5,795 nucleotides of DNA from an uncultured Oscillospiraceae bacterium (GCA_900543295.1 UQQY01000138.1:1-5795), one strand, 5' to 3'; shown: positions 1 through 5,795, numbered from the stretch's first letter. The notes: generated by a model from the letters alone, not told the origin. Translations and numbers: made by a program.

Positions 1-2119
1 ACCAGTCGGTCATGACGGCGCCGTCAAATCCCCATTCCCTGCGCAGAATTGTAGTGAGCAGGTCATAGTTTCCGGCCGTCCACAGTCCGTTCAGCGCACC
101 ATAGGTAGACATGACAAAATATGCGCCGCCCTCCTTCACTGCAATTTCAAATGCCTTCAGATAGATTTCCCGCAGTGCACGTTCGGAAACGATTGAATCA
201 ATCTCAGTGCGGCGGAACTCCTGATTATTGCAGGCAAAGTGCTTAACAGTTCCCGTCGTGCCGTACCGCTGCATGCCGCGAAGCTGGGCAGCGGCCATTT
301 TTCCCGTCAGCAGCGGATCTTCGGAAAAATATTCAAAATTACGTCCATTGAGGGGATTTCGATGAATATTGAGTCCCGGCCCAAGCAGCGTGTCAATCCG
401 GTTCTTCCGCAGTTCGAGCCCCTGCATGGAGAAAAGCTCCTCATTCAAAGCTTCGTTGAACGTACAGGCCAAAAGCGTACCGTTCGGCAGACTGAAGGCA
501 ATAGCGCCGCAGTCCATCCGGATACCGGAAGGGCCGTCCGAACAGCAGGCGGTTGGAATGCCAAAATGCAGCAGAGAATCCGTAACACCGCCGAACGCCG
601 CGCCGGTGCCCGGCGTGACCTTTGGGGAATTCATCCCTTCGCCACGGGTCAGACAGATAAGATCCGCATCGGGAATCTGCGAGAGAAATTCGTCAAGCGT
701 CGTTTTCCCATCCAGTACGTCGCCGAGCTTTAATCCCCGATCACCAGTATAGGCCAGAGCTGAAGGAGTGTCCGCAGTACTGCGCTCTTTCATGCTGTAC
801 GTGCGGAGCGGAACTGGTTCATAGGAAGCGGTATAGCCACCTAAGGAAGGAACCGGATGAAGACGGTCAAACGCCGTCACCGGCGCGCAGGCTTCTATAA
901 GCTGTTCGACGATGCGGGTTTTTGTCAGCGAAAAGCTGCCGCTTCTTTCTGTACGGCGAACATTGGAACCGGTATGGATGATATAGGTTCCCGCTTCCAG
1001 CACAGAAGCGGAGCGATAACCGGTTATCCCGCTGTCATCATAGGATGCAAGACGCCCAAACGGCACCGTTATATCTATTGTTTCACTTTCACCGGGAGAG
1101 AGCGTCTTAGTCTTGGCAAAAGCGCAGAGACTTCTTGCCGCTTTGCCGAGTTTTCCCTGAGGTGCTTCAACATAGAGCTGCACTACCTCCTTACCCGACA
1201 TACGGCCGACATTTTTAACCATAACCTTTTCTGTGAAGCTGTTATCCTTTACATTGAATTCTGAAGTGTCAATGGAAAACTGTGTATATGACAACCCGAA
1301 TCCAAATGGATAGAGAACACGATCTTTTGCAAATGTTTCAAAATAGCGGTAGCCGACATATATGTCTTCGCTGTATACCGCCTTTTCCGGATCGCCGAAT
1401 CCGACAGTTGAGGGATAGTCTGCAATATCGTATGCAATGGTATCGCTCAGCTTTCCACACGGAGACACTGCGCCGGTCAGCACATCCGCTACACCGGCTC
1501 CGCCCTCCTGTCCGCCCTGCCATACATAGAGCACAGCAGCCGGATTATATTCCTTCACCCATTTCATATCGATGATATTGCCGACATTCAACAGAACAAT
1601 TACACGGGAAAAAGCGCCGCATACTGTCCCCATCATATCTTTTTCCTGTGCAGTCAAAAGATAGCTTCCTTCCTTGGCGCTGTTGTCCTTATCCTCTCCG
1701 GCGGTACGGCCGATAATCACAACGGCGGCGTCAGACTGCGCAGCAGCTTTCATGGCAAGTTCCTTCGAGACGGGCATTTCTTCCTGACACCACGGCTCCT
1801 GCGCCCAGCCCGCGCCTTTGTCAAACGGATGTTCCGCCGTCCAATCCCGATAAACCGCTTCAAGCTCTTCATTCACTGTAATATCCGGACAGTTTTTCAG
1901 CGCATCCAATATGCCGGTTACATAGCGCGTATTTACCGCTCCTCCAGAGCCTGTACCGCTTTTATAATAGTCAAACTGGATTCTCCCGAATACGGAAACA
2001 CGCTCGTCTTTTTTCAGCGGCAGAGCCTGACGATCGTTTTTTAAAAGCATACATCCTTCTGCAGCGGCTTGCCGTGCAAGCGCTGCGTAATGGGCCCAAT
2101 CAATCTGATATGGATTCAT
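1..2119 (-). CDS. Domain-permuted glycoside hydrolase family 3 (beta-glucosidase-like), 3'-truncated by window edge
   Basis: A continuous reading frame of 706 codons begins at ATG 2119-2117 and runs off the left edge with no stop, so the C-terminus is missing. The order is inverted relative to classical GH3 enzymes. The alpha/beta/alpha sandwich (GH3_C) comes first, about residues 10-275, with AAAEGCMLLKND near the start, GEDKDN at 141-146, GQEGG at 203-207 and YPFGFGLSYT at 270-279. A fibronectin-III-like domain follows at about 295-400 (KNVGRMSGKEVVQLYV). The (alpha/beta)8 barrel (GH3_N) starts near 470, with SDGPSGIR at 527-534, GPGLNIHRNP at 580-589, EYFSEDP at 596-602 and VKHFACN at 625-631. 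VMTDW ends the visible part; D705 is the expected catalytic nucleophile and E142 is a candidate acid/base. The family hydrolyses terminal beta-linked sugars, and permuted members include Ruminococcus albus beta-glucosidase. There is no signal peptide, so it is probably cytoplasmic. Exact substrate (glucoside, xyloside or other) cannot be read. The gene is first in a new transcription unit. Confidence 0.92.
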   Translation of the reverse strand, partial: MNPYQIDWAHYAALARQAAAEGCMLLKNDRQALPLKKDERVSVFGRIQFDYYKSGTGSGGAVNTRYVTGILDALKNCPDITVNEELEAVYRDWTAEHPFDKGAGWAQEPWCQEEMPVSKELAMKAAAQSDAAVVIIGRTAGEDKDNSAKEGSYLLTAQEKDMMGTVCGAFSRVIVLLNVGNIIDMKWVKEYNPAAVLYVWQGGQEGGAGVADVLTGAVSPCGKLSDTIAYDIADYPSTVGFGDPEKAVYSEDIYVGYRYFETFAKDRVLYPFGFGLSYTQFSIDTSEFNVKDNSFTEKVMVKNVGRMSGKEVVQLYVEAPQGKLGKAARSLCAFAKTKTLSPGESETIDITVPFGRLASYDDSGITGYRSASVLEAGTYIIHTGSNVRRTERSGSFSLTKTRIVEQLIEACAPVTAFDRLHPVPSLGGYTASYEPVPLRTYSMKERSTADTPSALAYTGDRGLKLGDVLDGKTTLDEFLSQIPDADLICLTRGEGMNSPKVTPGTGAAFGGVTDSLLHFGIPTACCSDGPSGIRMDCGAIAFSLPNGTLLACTFNEALNEELFSMQGLELRKNRIDTLLGPGLNIHRNPLNGRNFEYFSEDPLLTGKMAAAQLRGMQRYGTTGTVKHFACNNQEFRRTEIDSIVSERALREIYLKAFEIAVKEGGAYFVMSTYGALNGLWTAGNYDLLTTILRREWGFDGAVMTDW

Positions 2120-2134
2120 CCATTTACTTCCTCT
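2117..2134 (-). promoter_or_regulatory. Ribosome binding site and start choice of the GH3 gene
   Basis: AGAGGAAG on the minus strand (2134-2127) is a good Shine-Dalgarno sequence. Two ATGs lie downstream. The one at 2123-2121 opens a frame that stops after seven codons (MDESISD, TGA at 2102-2100). The one at 2119-2117 opens the full GH3 frame and is taken as the start. Spacing from GAGG is 6 bases to the first and 10 bases to the second, so both are in reach of the ribosome. Confidence 0.6.
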
Positions 2135-2159
2135 CTTTGTGTGTACAACGTTTTTATTT

Positions 2160-2188
2160 ATCATAACCTATTTCCGACTTTCGCACAA
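2160..2188 (-). promoter_or_regulatory. Putative sigma-A promoter for the GH3 gene
   Basis: On the minus strand TTGTGC (2188-2183, 3 of 6 matches to TTGACA) is followed after exactly 17 bases by TATGAT (2165-2160, 5 of 6 matches to TATAAT). Transcription would start near 2153, giving a leader of about 34 bases before the GH3 ATG. The site lies just downstream of the terminator of the preceding unit, where a new promoter is needed. The -35 is weak, so an activator could be involved. Confidence 0.5.
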
Positions 2189-2209
2189 GAGGAAAGAAGA
2201 ATTACCCTG

Positions 2210-2242
2210 AAAAAAGGATCAACTCCGAAGTGGAATTGATCC
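2210..2242 (-). terminator. Intrinsic terminator after the DUF624 gene
   Basis: In minus-strand RNA, GGAUCAAUUCC pairs with GGAGUUGAUCC as an 11-pair stem that includes one U-G wobble, around the five-base loop ACUUC. Six U residues follow at once (complement of A 2210-2215). The direction is clear. The U tract is on the minus-strand transcript, and the wobble becomes a C/A mismatch in plus-strand RNA. It lies 50 bases past the stop codon of the DUF624 gene and separates that unit from the GH3 gene. Confidence 0.88.
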
Positions 2243-2292
2243 CTAAATCTTTCGTGTTATTATCGATAGCTTTTTAAATACGCTTGAGCGCT

Positions 2293-3063
2293 TTATACAA
2301 CGGTATCCTGGAAAACCGGTTCTTCCTCTTCTGTCTCCTGCGGTTCATACGGATTGGGAATTCCTGAATAGTCATAATAGGGCTTCATCAAATAACGATA
2401 GACATACGGCCTCATGTTAAACGCGCAAACCAAACCCGAAAAGGAAAAGGTAAGCAGCAAAACGACCGGCAGACTGTATGGAATCAATAAAATGCTTGCA
2501 ACAAGCACGCCGGTTGAAAACAGGAGCGTCAAAACATTGGTGCGAATGCCGATAAAAGCGAACATATAGGAATTCTTTAGAATCTGCCAGAAGGTAAGGC
2601 GCACCGAAACCATCATCAAATAGGTATAATAGCTTGCAAACAGCGAAAGAATCGTCACGACGATAATAAAGCCAAGTATAATCCAGTACAAGCCGTTTTC
2701 CTGCGATTTAATATAATAATAAAAGAATGCCTGATAGACCGCTATAATGCCTGCAATTTGCAAAATACCGAATAAAAAGCCCTGTACAAAATTCTCTTTG
2801 AAAGCGGCCCAAAAATCGGAGCACAAAAACACCGGCTTTTCTTCGACATAGTAGCGCAAGATCTTTGTCATAGCTGCCGTTGCAGGACCAATGGTGATAA
2901 TCGGGATACAAAAAAGCAGATACAGCAGATTCAATTGTATCAGCCGTGTTATCTTCCGAAAAAACAAGTCAAAAAACTGGAAAAAGCGTTTTTTTTCCGG
3001 CTCTTCTTTTTTTACACCCTTTCCTGGCTTTTGAAAATTCCCCATTCCTAAAAATCCTGCCAT
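2293..3063 (-). CDS. DUF624 / YesL-family membrane protein
   Basis: A 256-residue protein starting at ATG 3063 behind a perfect AGGAGG (3075-3070) with a 6-base gap, which makes the start firm. The N-terminus is short and basic (GKGVKKEEPEKKRF, residues 14-27). The core matches the DUF624 pattern: FFQFFDLFFRKITRLIQLN, then a helix with CIPIITIGPATAAM at 52-65, followed by the FWAAFKENF segment at 84-92. I see about five membrane segments, near residues 41-65, 93-117, 124-153, 172-194 and 196-216. The tail is soluble and acidic (QETEEEEP, 242-249). YesL-type proteins are often encoded near carbohydrate uptake or degradation genes, but their biochemical role is not established. The gene begins 17 bases after the SpoIIM-like gene and is the last gene before the terminator. 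The GH3 gene downstream is beyond that terminator, so a link to it is only positional. Confidence 0.82.
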   Translation of the reverse strand: MAGFLGMGNFQKPGKGVKKEEPEKKRFFQFFDLFFRKITRLIQLNLLYLLFCIPIITIGPATAAMTKILRYYVEEKPVFLCSDFWAAFKENFVQGFLFGILQIAGIIAVYQAFFYYYIKSQENGLYWIILGFIIVVTILSLFASYYTYLMMVSVRLTFWQILKNSYMFAFIGIRTNVLTLLFSTGVLVASILLIPYSLPVVLLLTFSFSGLVCAFNMRPYVYRYLMKPYYDYSGIPNPYEPQETEEEEPVFQDTVV

Positions 3064-3080
3064 ATGAAACCTCCTGTTTT

Positions 3081-3701
3081 TTATGTCAGTTCAAACATTC
3101 CTGTAAACCAAACGGAAAATAAAGCGCTGATCAGCGAAGAAAATAATGCAAAAAGACAGATAATCAGGTATTTGACATGATAAAGCCGAATCGCCGAAAG
3201 GCCGATTTTCCCCTCTGCACCGCAAATTGCAACAGCAAAAATACGATTGGAAAGCCGGATCGATTCCCTGCATCCAAGCAGCAGCGTCAAAATAGCCAAA
3301 ACTGTCGGCGGTATAACGGCAACTGCACAGTAGCCAATCCCCTGCCAGCGGTATTGCACGTAAAATCCAGCGAGATATGCGCCAACGCCAAGTCCTTTGA
3401 ACAACAGGCAAGCACACGCGCCGATTTGTCCAATGGCACAAAATCCGCAGACATAGGGTACGAGCAGAAAGCAAAAAAGCGACAGCAACGCACGGAAAAA
3501 AGCTGAAAATACAGAAGTGGCCGAAGATACAATAGTCTGTCCCACGGTAAAAGACAAAAGCTGCTCACCAAATTGTCCGTTATTCTGTATCAGTAAAACG
3601 CCATAGAGAAGCCCCACCGTCAAAGAAAAGACCAATATGATAAAAATCCCTTGTCCGCGCAGACGGATCGTCCAGTTTTTGAACGCAGTTGCCCGTATCA
3701 T
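3081..3701 (-). CDS. spoIIM: SpoIIM-like stage II sporulation membrane protein
   Basis: A very hydrophobic protein of 206 residues, close to the usual SpoIIM length of about 210. A basic N-terminus is followed by about five membrane segments near residues 18-38, 68-88, 90-115, 122-143 and 177-198. The most telling part is LLFKGLGVGAYLAGF (99-113), then WQGIGYCAVAVIPP (119-132) and LGCRESIRLSNRI (142-154). These resemble the central KG...WQG...P block of SpoIIM. SpoIIM anchors the SpoIID-SpoIIM-SpoIIP peptidoglycan-degrading complex that drives engulfment during sporulation. Similarity is judged by eye, so a SpoIIM-family paralogue with another role is possible. Nine cysteines are present, several in the second and third helices. 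ATGs at 3710 and 3707 are also in frame. I chose 3701 because AGG (3713-3711) lies 9 bases from it but only 0-3 bases from the others. The gene follows proC by 56 bases and precedes the DUF624 gene by 17. Confidence 0.68.
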   Translation of the reverse strand: MIRATAFKNWTIRLRGQGIFIILVFSLTVGLLYGVLLIQNNGQFGEQLLSFTVGQTIVSSATSVFSAFFRALLSLFCFLLVPYVCGFCAIGQIGACACLLFKGLGVGAYLAGFYVQYRWQGIGYCAVAVIPPTVLAILTLLLGCRESIRLSNRIFAVAICGAEGKIGLSAIRLYHVKYLIICLFALFSSLISALFSVWFTGMFELT

Positions 3702-3712
3702 CTTCATCATCC

Positions 3713-3739
3713 TAACATATTTTTTCGATATATATGTTA
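3713..3739. repeat. Inverted repeat abutting the ribosome binding site of the SpoIIM-like gene
   Basis: Perfect 8-base arms TAACATAT (3713-3720) and ATATGTTA (3732-3739) flank an 11-base spacer. In minus-strand RNA the second arm ends in the A of the AGG Shine-Dalgarno sequence, so a hairpin would partly mask it. The stem is AT-rich and no U tract follows, so it is not a terminator. It may be a weak translational control hairpin, a protein-binding operator, or chance in an AT-rich gap. Confidence 0.45.
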
Positions 3740-3757
3740 AGAAAGTCTATCTTATTC
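3729..3757 (-). promoter_or_regulatory. Possible sigma-E-like promoter before the SpoIIM-like gene
   Basis: On the minus strand GAATAAG (3757-3751) and CATATATA (3736-3729) are separated by 14 bases. They match the Bacillus mother-cell sigma-E elements KMATATT and CATACAMT at 5 of 7 and 5 of 8 positions, with fitting spacing. The start point would be near 3722, about 20 bases ahead of the chosen ATG. spoIIM is a sigma-E gene in Bacillus subtilis, which is why this was considered. The match is imperfect and the gap is AT-rich, so it is tentative. Confidence 0.22.
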
Positions 3758-4552
3758 TTATTTCGTCAGCTCATACGCACGTGCAGTACATTTTTGGCAG
3801 CACTCTGTAACCGCTTTTTCAATACCATTTTCTCTGAGCGCCGTAAGACCTGCAATCGTTGTACCGCCCTTCGACGACACCATTTCAATTAGTTCATCCA
3901 CGGTTTTCCCAGAATCGGTCAGCATTTTTGCACTGCCTGTCAGCGACTGAGCGAACAGACGCAGGCAGACATCCTCATCCAGACCAGCAGAAACGCCATA
4001 ACGGATAAACTGCTGCGCATAAAGATACAAAAAGGCTGGAGAACTTCCGTTTAACGCAATGACCTCGTTCATTTTATCATTCGGAATCACTTCCGTAATG
4101 CCGGCACAATTAAAAAGGCTGCGTGTAAACGCAAATTCCTCTTCGGAGACAAGCTCATTCTTTGACAGCGCCGTAGCGCCTGCGCCCAGCAGAAGCGGCG
4201 TATTCGGCATGACCTGTACTACTTTTGTCTCAAAACCAAGTACGCTCGAAATATATTGCGGCGTGATACCGGCTGCAATTGAAATGAATACCGTTTTCTT
4301 TTTGACGGCAGTGCGAATGGAGCTAAGCGCCTCTTCAAAATTCTGCGGTTTGATCGCCAGAACCAGATAATCGCAATCCTGCGCCAATATCTCAGCACTT
4401 TCTTTCGCGCAAACGCCGAAAGCGGAGAGCGCCTTACTCTTATCCATATTCGGATCATAAGCGCAGATAGACACTGGCAATTCTGCTTTGGTAATGCCGC
4501 CGATCATGGCAGTCGCCATATTTCCTGCACCCAAAAAGCCAAGTCGTATCAT
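3758..4552 (-). CDS. proC: Pyrroline-5-carboxylate reductase
   Basis: This enzyme performs the last step of proline synthesis, reducing 1-pyrroline-5-carboxylate to proline with NAD(P)H in the cytoplasm. The 264-residue length is normal for the family. The N-terminal Rossmann domain opens with GFLGAGNMA (5-13), with AIKPQ at 66-70 and MPNTP at 115-119. The C-terminal dimerisation and substrate-binding domain carries NGSSPAF (168-174) and the P5CR signature DELIEMVSSKGGTTIAGL (219-236), all intact. The start at 4552 places the dinucleotide-binding motif at the usual position. Its ATG overlaps the maturase stop as ATGA, and GAGG (4563-4560) sits 7 bases upstream inside the maturase gene. An in-frame ATG at 4603 would add 17 Arg/Gly-rich residues encoded in the maturase's out-of-frame sequence and is rejected. 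Proline supply is the expected role; nothing shows it acts on the maturase product. Confidence 0.95.
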   Translation of the reverse strand: MIRLGFLGAGNMATAMIGGITKAELPVSICAYDPNMDKSKALSAFGVCAKESAEILAQDCDYLVLAIKPQNFEEALSSIRTAVKKKTVFISIAAGITPQYISSVLGFETKVVQVMPNTPLLLGAGATALSKNELVSEEEFAFTRSLFNCAGITEVIPNDKMNEVIALNGSSPAFLYLYAQQFIRYGVSAGLDEDVCLRLFAQSLTGSAKMLTDSGKTVDELIEMVSSKGGTTIAGLTALRENGIEKAVTECCQKCTARAYELTK

Positions 4553-4570
4553 TCTGCCGCCTCTTCCCCT
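4549..4570 (-). promoter_or_regulatory. ATGA stop/start overlap and internal RBS coupling scfB to proC
   Basis: On the minus strand the maturase stop TGA (4551-4549) and the proC start ATG (4552-4550) share bases as ATGA. A purine-rich run AGGGGAAGAGG (4570-4560) within the end of the maturase gene provides the ribosome binding site, with 7 bases to the ATG. This layout is typical of translational coupling, in which ribosomes ending the maturase re-initiate on proC, and implies a shared mRNA. Confidence 0.8.
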
Positions 4571-5795
4571 GCGGCGAGCGCCGCTTTCATCATAATAGCG
4601 CATTCCAGCCGTTTCTTTTCCATATCGCAGGAAATCTTTACTGGTTTATGGATATCGCCCGCATATTGAAAATTGTTTGCATTGCAACCGCCGCTGCAAT
4701 AGAACTTTGCCCAGCAGGTCTTACATTCTTCTTTTGTGTAGACATTTGCACGCGCAAATTCATCTTTCATTTGTGTGTTCAGCGTATCGTCGAGCACGGA
4801 GCCCATTTTGAACTCCTCCATTCCGACAAACTGATGACACGGATAAATGTCTCCATCCGGTGTTACCGCAACGTATTCGTTACCACAGCCACAGCCGCGC
4901 AAACGCTTGATTGCGCACGGTCCCTGATCGAGATCAATCATAAAATGAAAGAAGTTAAAGCCCTTTCCTGCCTTTTTCTTCTCCACAAGCGCCTTTGCAA
5001 GCGCTTCATACTCTTCATAAATACGGGGAAGCTCTGCCTCTGTCAGCGCGTAATCGTTCTTCGGATCGGTCACAACCGGTTCAACGGAAACCTGATCAAA
5101 TCCCGCTTCATTTAAATGCAGAACATCCTGCGCAAAGTCAAGATTGTATTTTGTAAAGGTGCCGCGGACATAATACTGTCCGTCGCCGCGTTTTTCGACC
5201 AACCTGCGGAACTTCGGCAGAATAACATCGTAGCTGCCCTTTCCATTGATGCCCGGACGCATTCGGTCGTTGACTTCTTTGCGTCCGTCAATTGAAAGCA
5301 CGATGTTATACATTTCCTTATTCAGATAATCCGTAATCTCGTCGTTTAACAGAACGCCGTTCGTTGTTACCGTAAAACGAAATTTCTTATTATACTCCGC
5401 CTCTTTGGAGCGGGCATAGGAGACAACCTCCTTGATAACCGGCATGTTCATCAGCGGCTCGCCGCCGAAAAAGTCCAGTTCCAAATTGCGCCGGCCCTTA
5501 GAGTGCTTCAAAAGAAAATCAATAGCCTTCTTGCCGGTATCAGCATCCAGCAGCTTTCTGCCTTCGCCGAAGTCTCCGGTTGAGGCAAAACAATATTTGC
5601 AGCGCAGATTGCAGTCATGCGCAACATGCAGACACATCGACTTGATCGGTGCGGACACCATCATGTCTGCAAATTTTTCATAATCATCAGACGAAAAAAG
5701 CACGTCCTCTTTATAAAGCGTCAAAATCTCATCATAAGCGTCTTTCAGCTCCTGCTCAGAATAGCGGGATGCAAGCGTATCCGCTACAATCTGAG
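4549..5795 (-). CDS. scfB: SCIFF-peptide radical SAM maturase (thioether-forming, SPASM domain), 5'-truncated by window edge
   Basis: The frame is open from the right edge to TGA 4549, giving 414 visible residues; the family is about 450-470 long, so a few dozen N-terminal residues lie outside. A TTG at 5724-5722 could be misread as the start, but the codons before it remain open and family-like (ADTLASRYSEQELKDAY) and no Shine-Dalgarno sequence precedes it. The radical SAM cluster motif CNLRCKYC uses Cys codons at 5613, 5601 and 5592 (visible residues 61, 65, 68), followed by FFGGEP. The C-terminal SPASM region has GCGCGNEY, then GDIYPC, then the C-x2-C-x5-C-x3-C set ECKTCWAKFYCSGGC, then two further Cys. 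These bind auxiliary [4Fe-4S] clusters. The enzyme installs Cys-to-acceptor thioether bridges in SCIFF (six cysteines in forty-five residues) peptides, the ranthipeptide class. The precursor gene scfA normally sits just upstream, here beyond the edge. proC follows with a 4-base overlap. Confidence 0.92.
   Translation of the reverse strand, partial: QIVADTLASRYSEQELKDAYDEILTLYKEDVLFSSDDYEKFADMMVSAPIKSMCLHVAHDCNLRCKYCFASTGDFGEGRKLLDADTGKKAIDFLLKHSKGRRNLELDFFGGEPLMNMPVIKEVVSYARSKEAEYNKKFRFTVTTNGVLLNDEITDYLNKEMYNIVLSIDGRKEVNDRMRPGINGKGSYDVILPKFRRLVEKRGDGQYYVRGTFTKYNLDFAQDVLHLNEAGFDQVSVEPVVTDPKNDYALTEAELPRIYEEYEALAKALVEKKKAGKGFNFFHFMIDLDQGPCAIKRLRGCGCGNEYVAVTPDGDIYPCHQFVGMEEFKMGSVLDDTLNTQMKDEFARANVYTKEECKTCWAKFYCSGGCNANNFQYAGDIHKPVKISCDMEKKRLECAIMMKAALAAGEEAAE

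Noticed and set aside
1249..1523. Minus-strand open frames 1249-1437 and 1338-1523
   Set aside because: They lie out of frame inside the GH3 coding sequence and encode no recognisable domain.
239..2044. Several plus-strand open frames (239-733, 369-752, 857-1264, 1282-1575, 1829-2044)
   Set aside because: They are antisense to the uninterrupted GH3 frame, lack recognisable domains and have no convincing ribosome binding sites.
2143..2156. cre-like (CcpA) site, TAAAAACGTTGTAC on the minus strand near the GH3 transcription start
   Set aside because: Attractive position for catabolite repression, but 3 of the 14 positions deviate from TGWAAACGNTNWCA, including the conserved G near the start and the CA at the end.
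2243..2292. Short palindromes (TATCGATA and the CGCT/AGCG pair) after the DUF624 stop
   Set aside because: Too short, and the second would have a two-base loop; the strong terminator just downstream explains this region.
2708..3571. Minus-strand frames 2708-2911, 3091-3474 and 3287-3571, and plus-strand frame 3177-3506
   Set aside because: Shadows of the DUF624 and SpoIIM-like genes, whose own frames have coherent membrane topology and good start signals.
4553..4603. Upstream ATG at 4603 extending proC by 17 residues
   Set aside because: The extension is low-complexity Arg/Gly sequence read out of frame from the maturase gene; the start at 4552 has a ribosome binding site and puts the Rossmann motif at the expected place.
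4059..5683. Frames 4059-4370, 4648-5115 and 5432-5683 on plus, and 4219-4458 on minus
   Set aside because: Antisense or out-of-frame to proC and the maturase, both of which have full family motifs.
5722..5724. TTG as the start of the maturase
   Set aside because: The frame stays open upstream to the window edge with family-like sequence, and there is no Shine-Dalgarno sequence before the TTG.

Overview
The window looks like a chromosomal segment from a spore-forming member of the class Clostridia, possibly an Oscillospiraceae/Ruminococcaceae-type relative. Three things point that way: a SCIFF-type radical SAM peptide maturase (a family essentially confined to Clostridia), a SpoIIM-like sporulation membrane protein, and a domain-permuted family 3 glycosidase of the kind common in rumen and gut Clostridia. 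Base composition is balanced rather than AT-rich. The lineage assignment is inference from gene families only.

All five genes are on the minus strand, so transcription runs from the right edge to the left. At the right edge is scfB, the SCIFF peptide maturase; its N-terminus lies beyond the window. It overlaps proC (pyrroline-5-carboxylate reductase) by 4 bp in an ATGA arrangement. After a 56-base AT-rich gap, containing an inverted repeat that touches the ribosome binding site, comes a SpoIIM-like five-helix membrane protein. A DUF624/YesL-family membrane protein follows 17 bases later. A strong intrinsic terminator at 2210-2242 closes this unit. A probable sigma-A promoter (2160-2188) then starts a new unit. 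Its first gene encodes an intracellular GH3 beta-glycosidase with inverted domain order, cut by the left edge one codon after its catalytic nucleophile Asp.

Functionally, the right-hand unit combines RiPP maturation, proline biosynthesis and two membrane proteins. The first two are translationally coupled and the last two are tightly spaced. No shared pathway can be read from the sequence. The possible sporulation-type control point before the SpoIIM-like gene suggests the unit may be two overlapping transcriptional modules. The GH3 gene is a separate oligosaccharide-degradation gene.

The longest non-coding stretch is 173 bases (2120-2292), which holds the terminator and the GH3 promoter. 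I saw no tRNA, rRNA, CRISPR array, insertion sequence or phage gene. I see no clearly undescribed system. The best leads are the maturase-proC coupling, whose SCIFF precursor gene should lie just outside the right edge, and the hairpin or sigma-E-like signal ahead of the SpoIIM-like gene.
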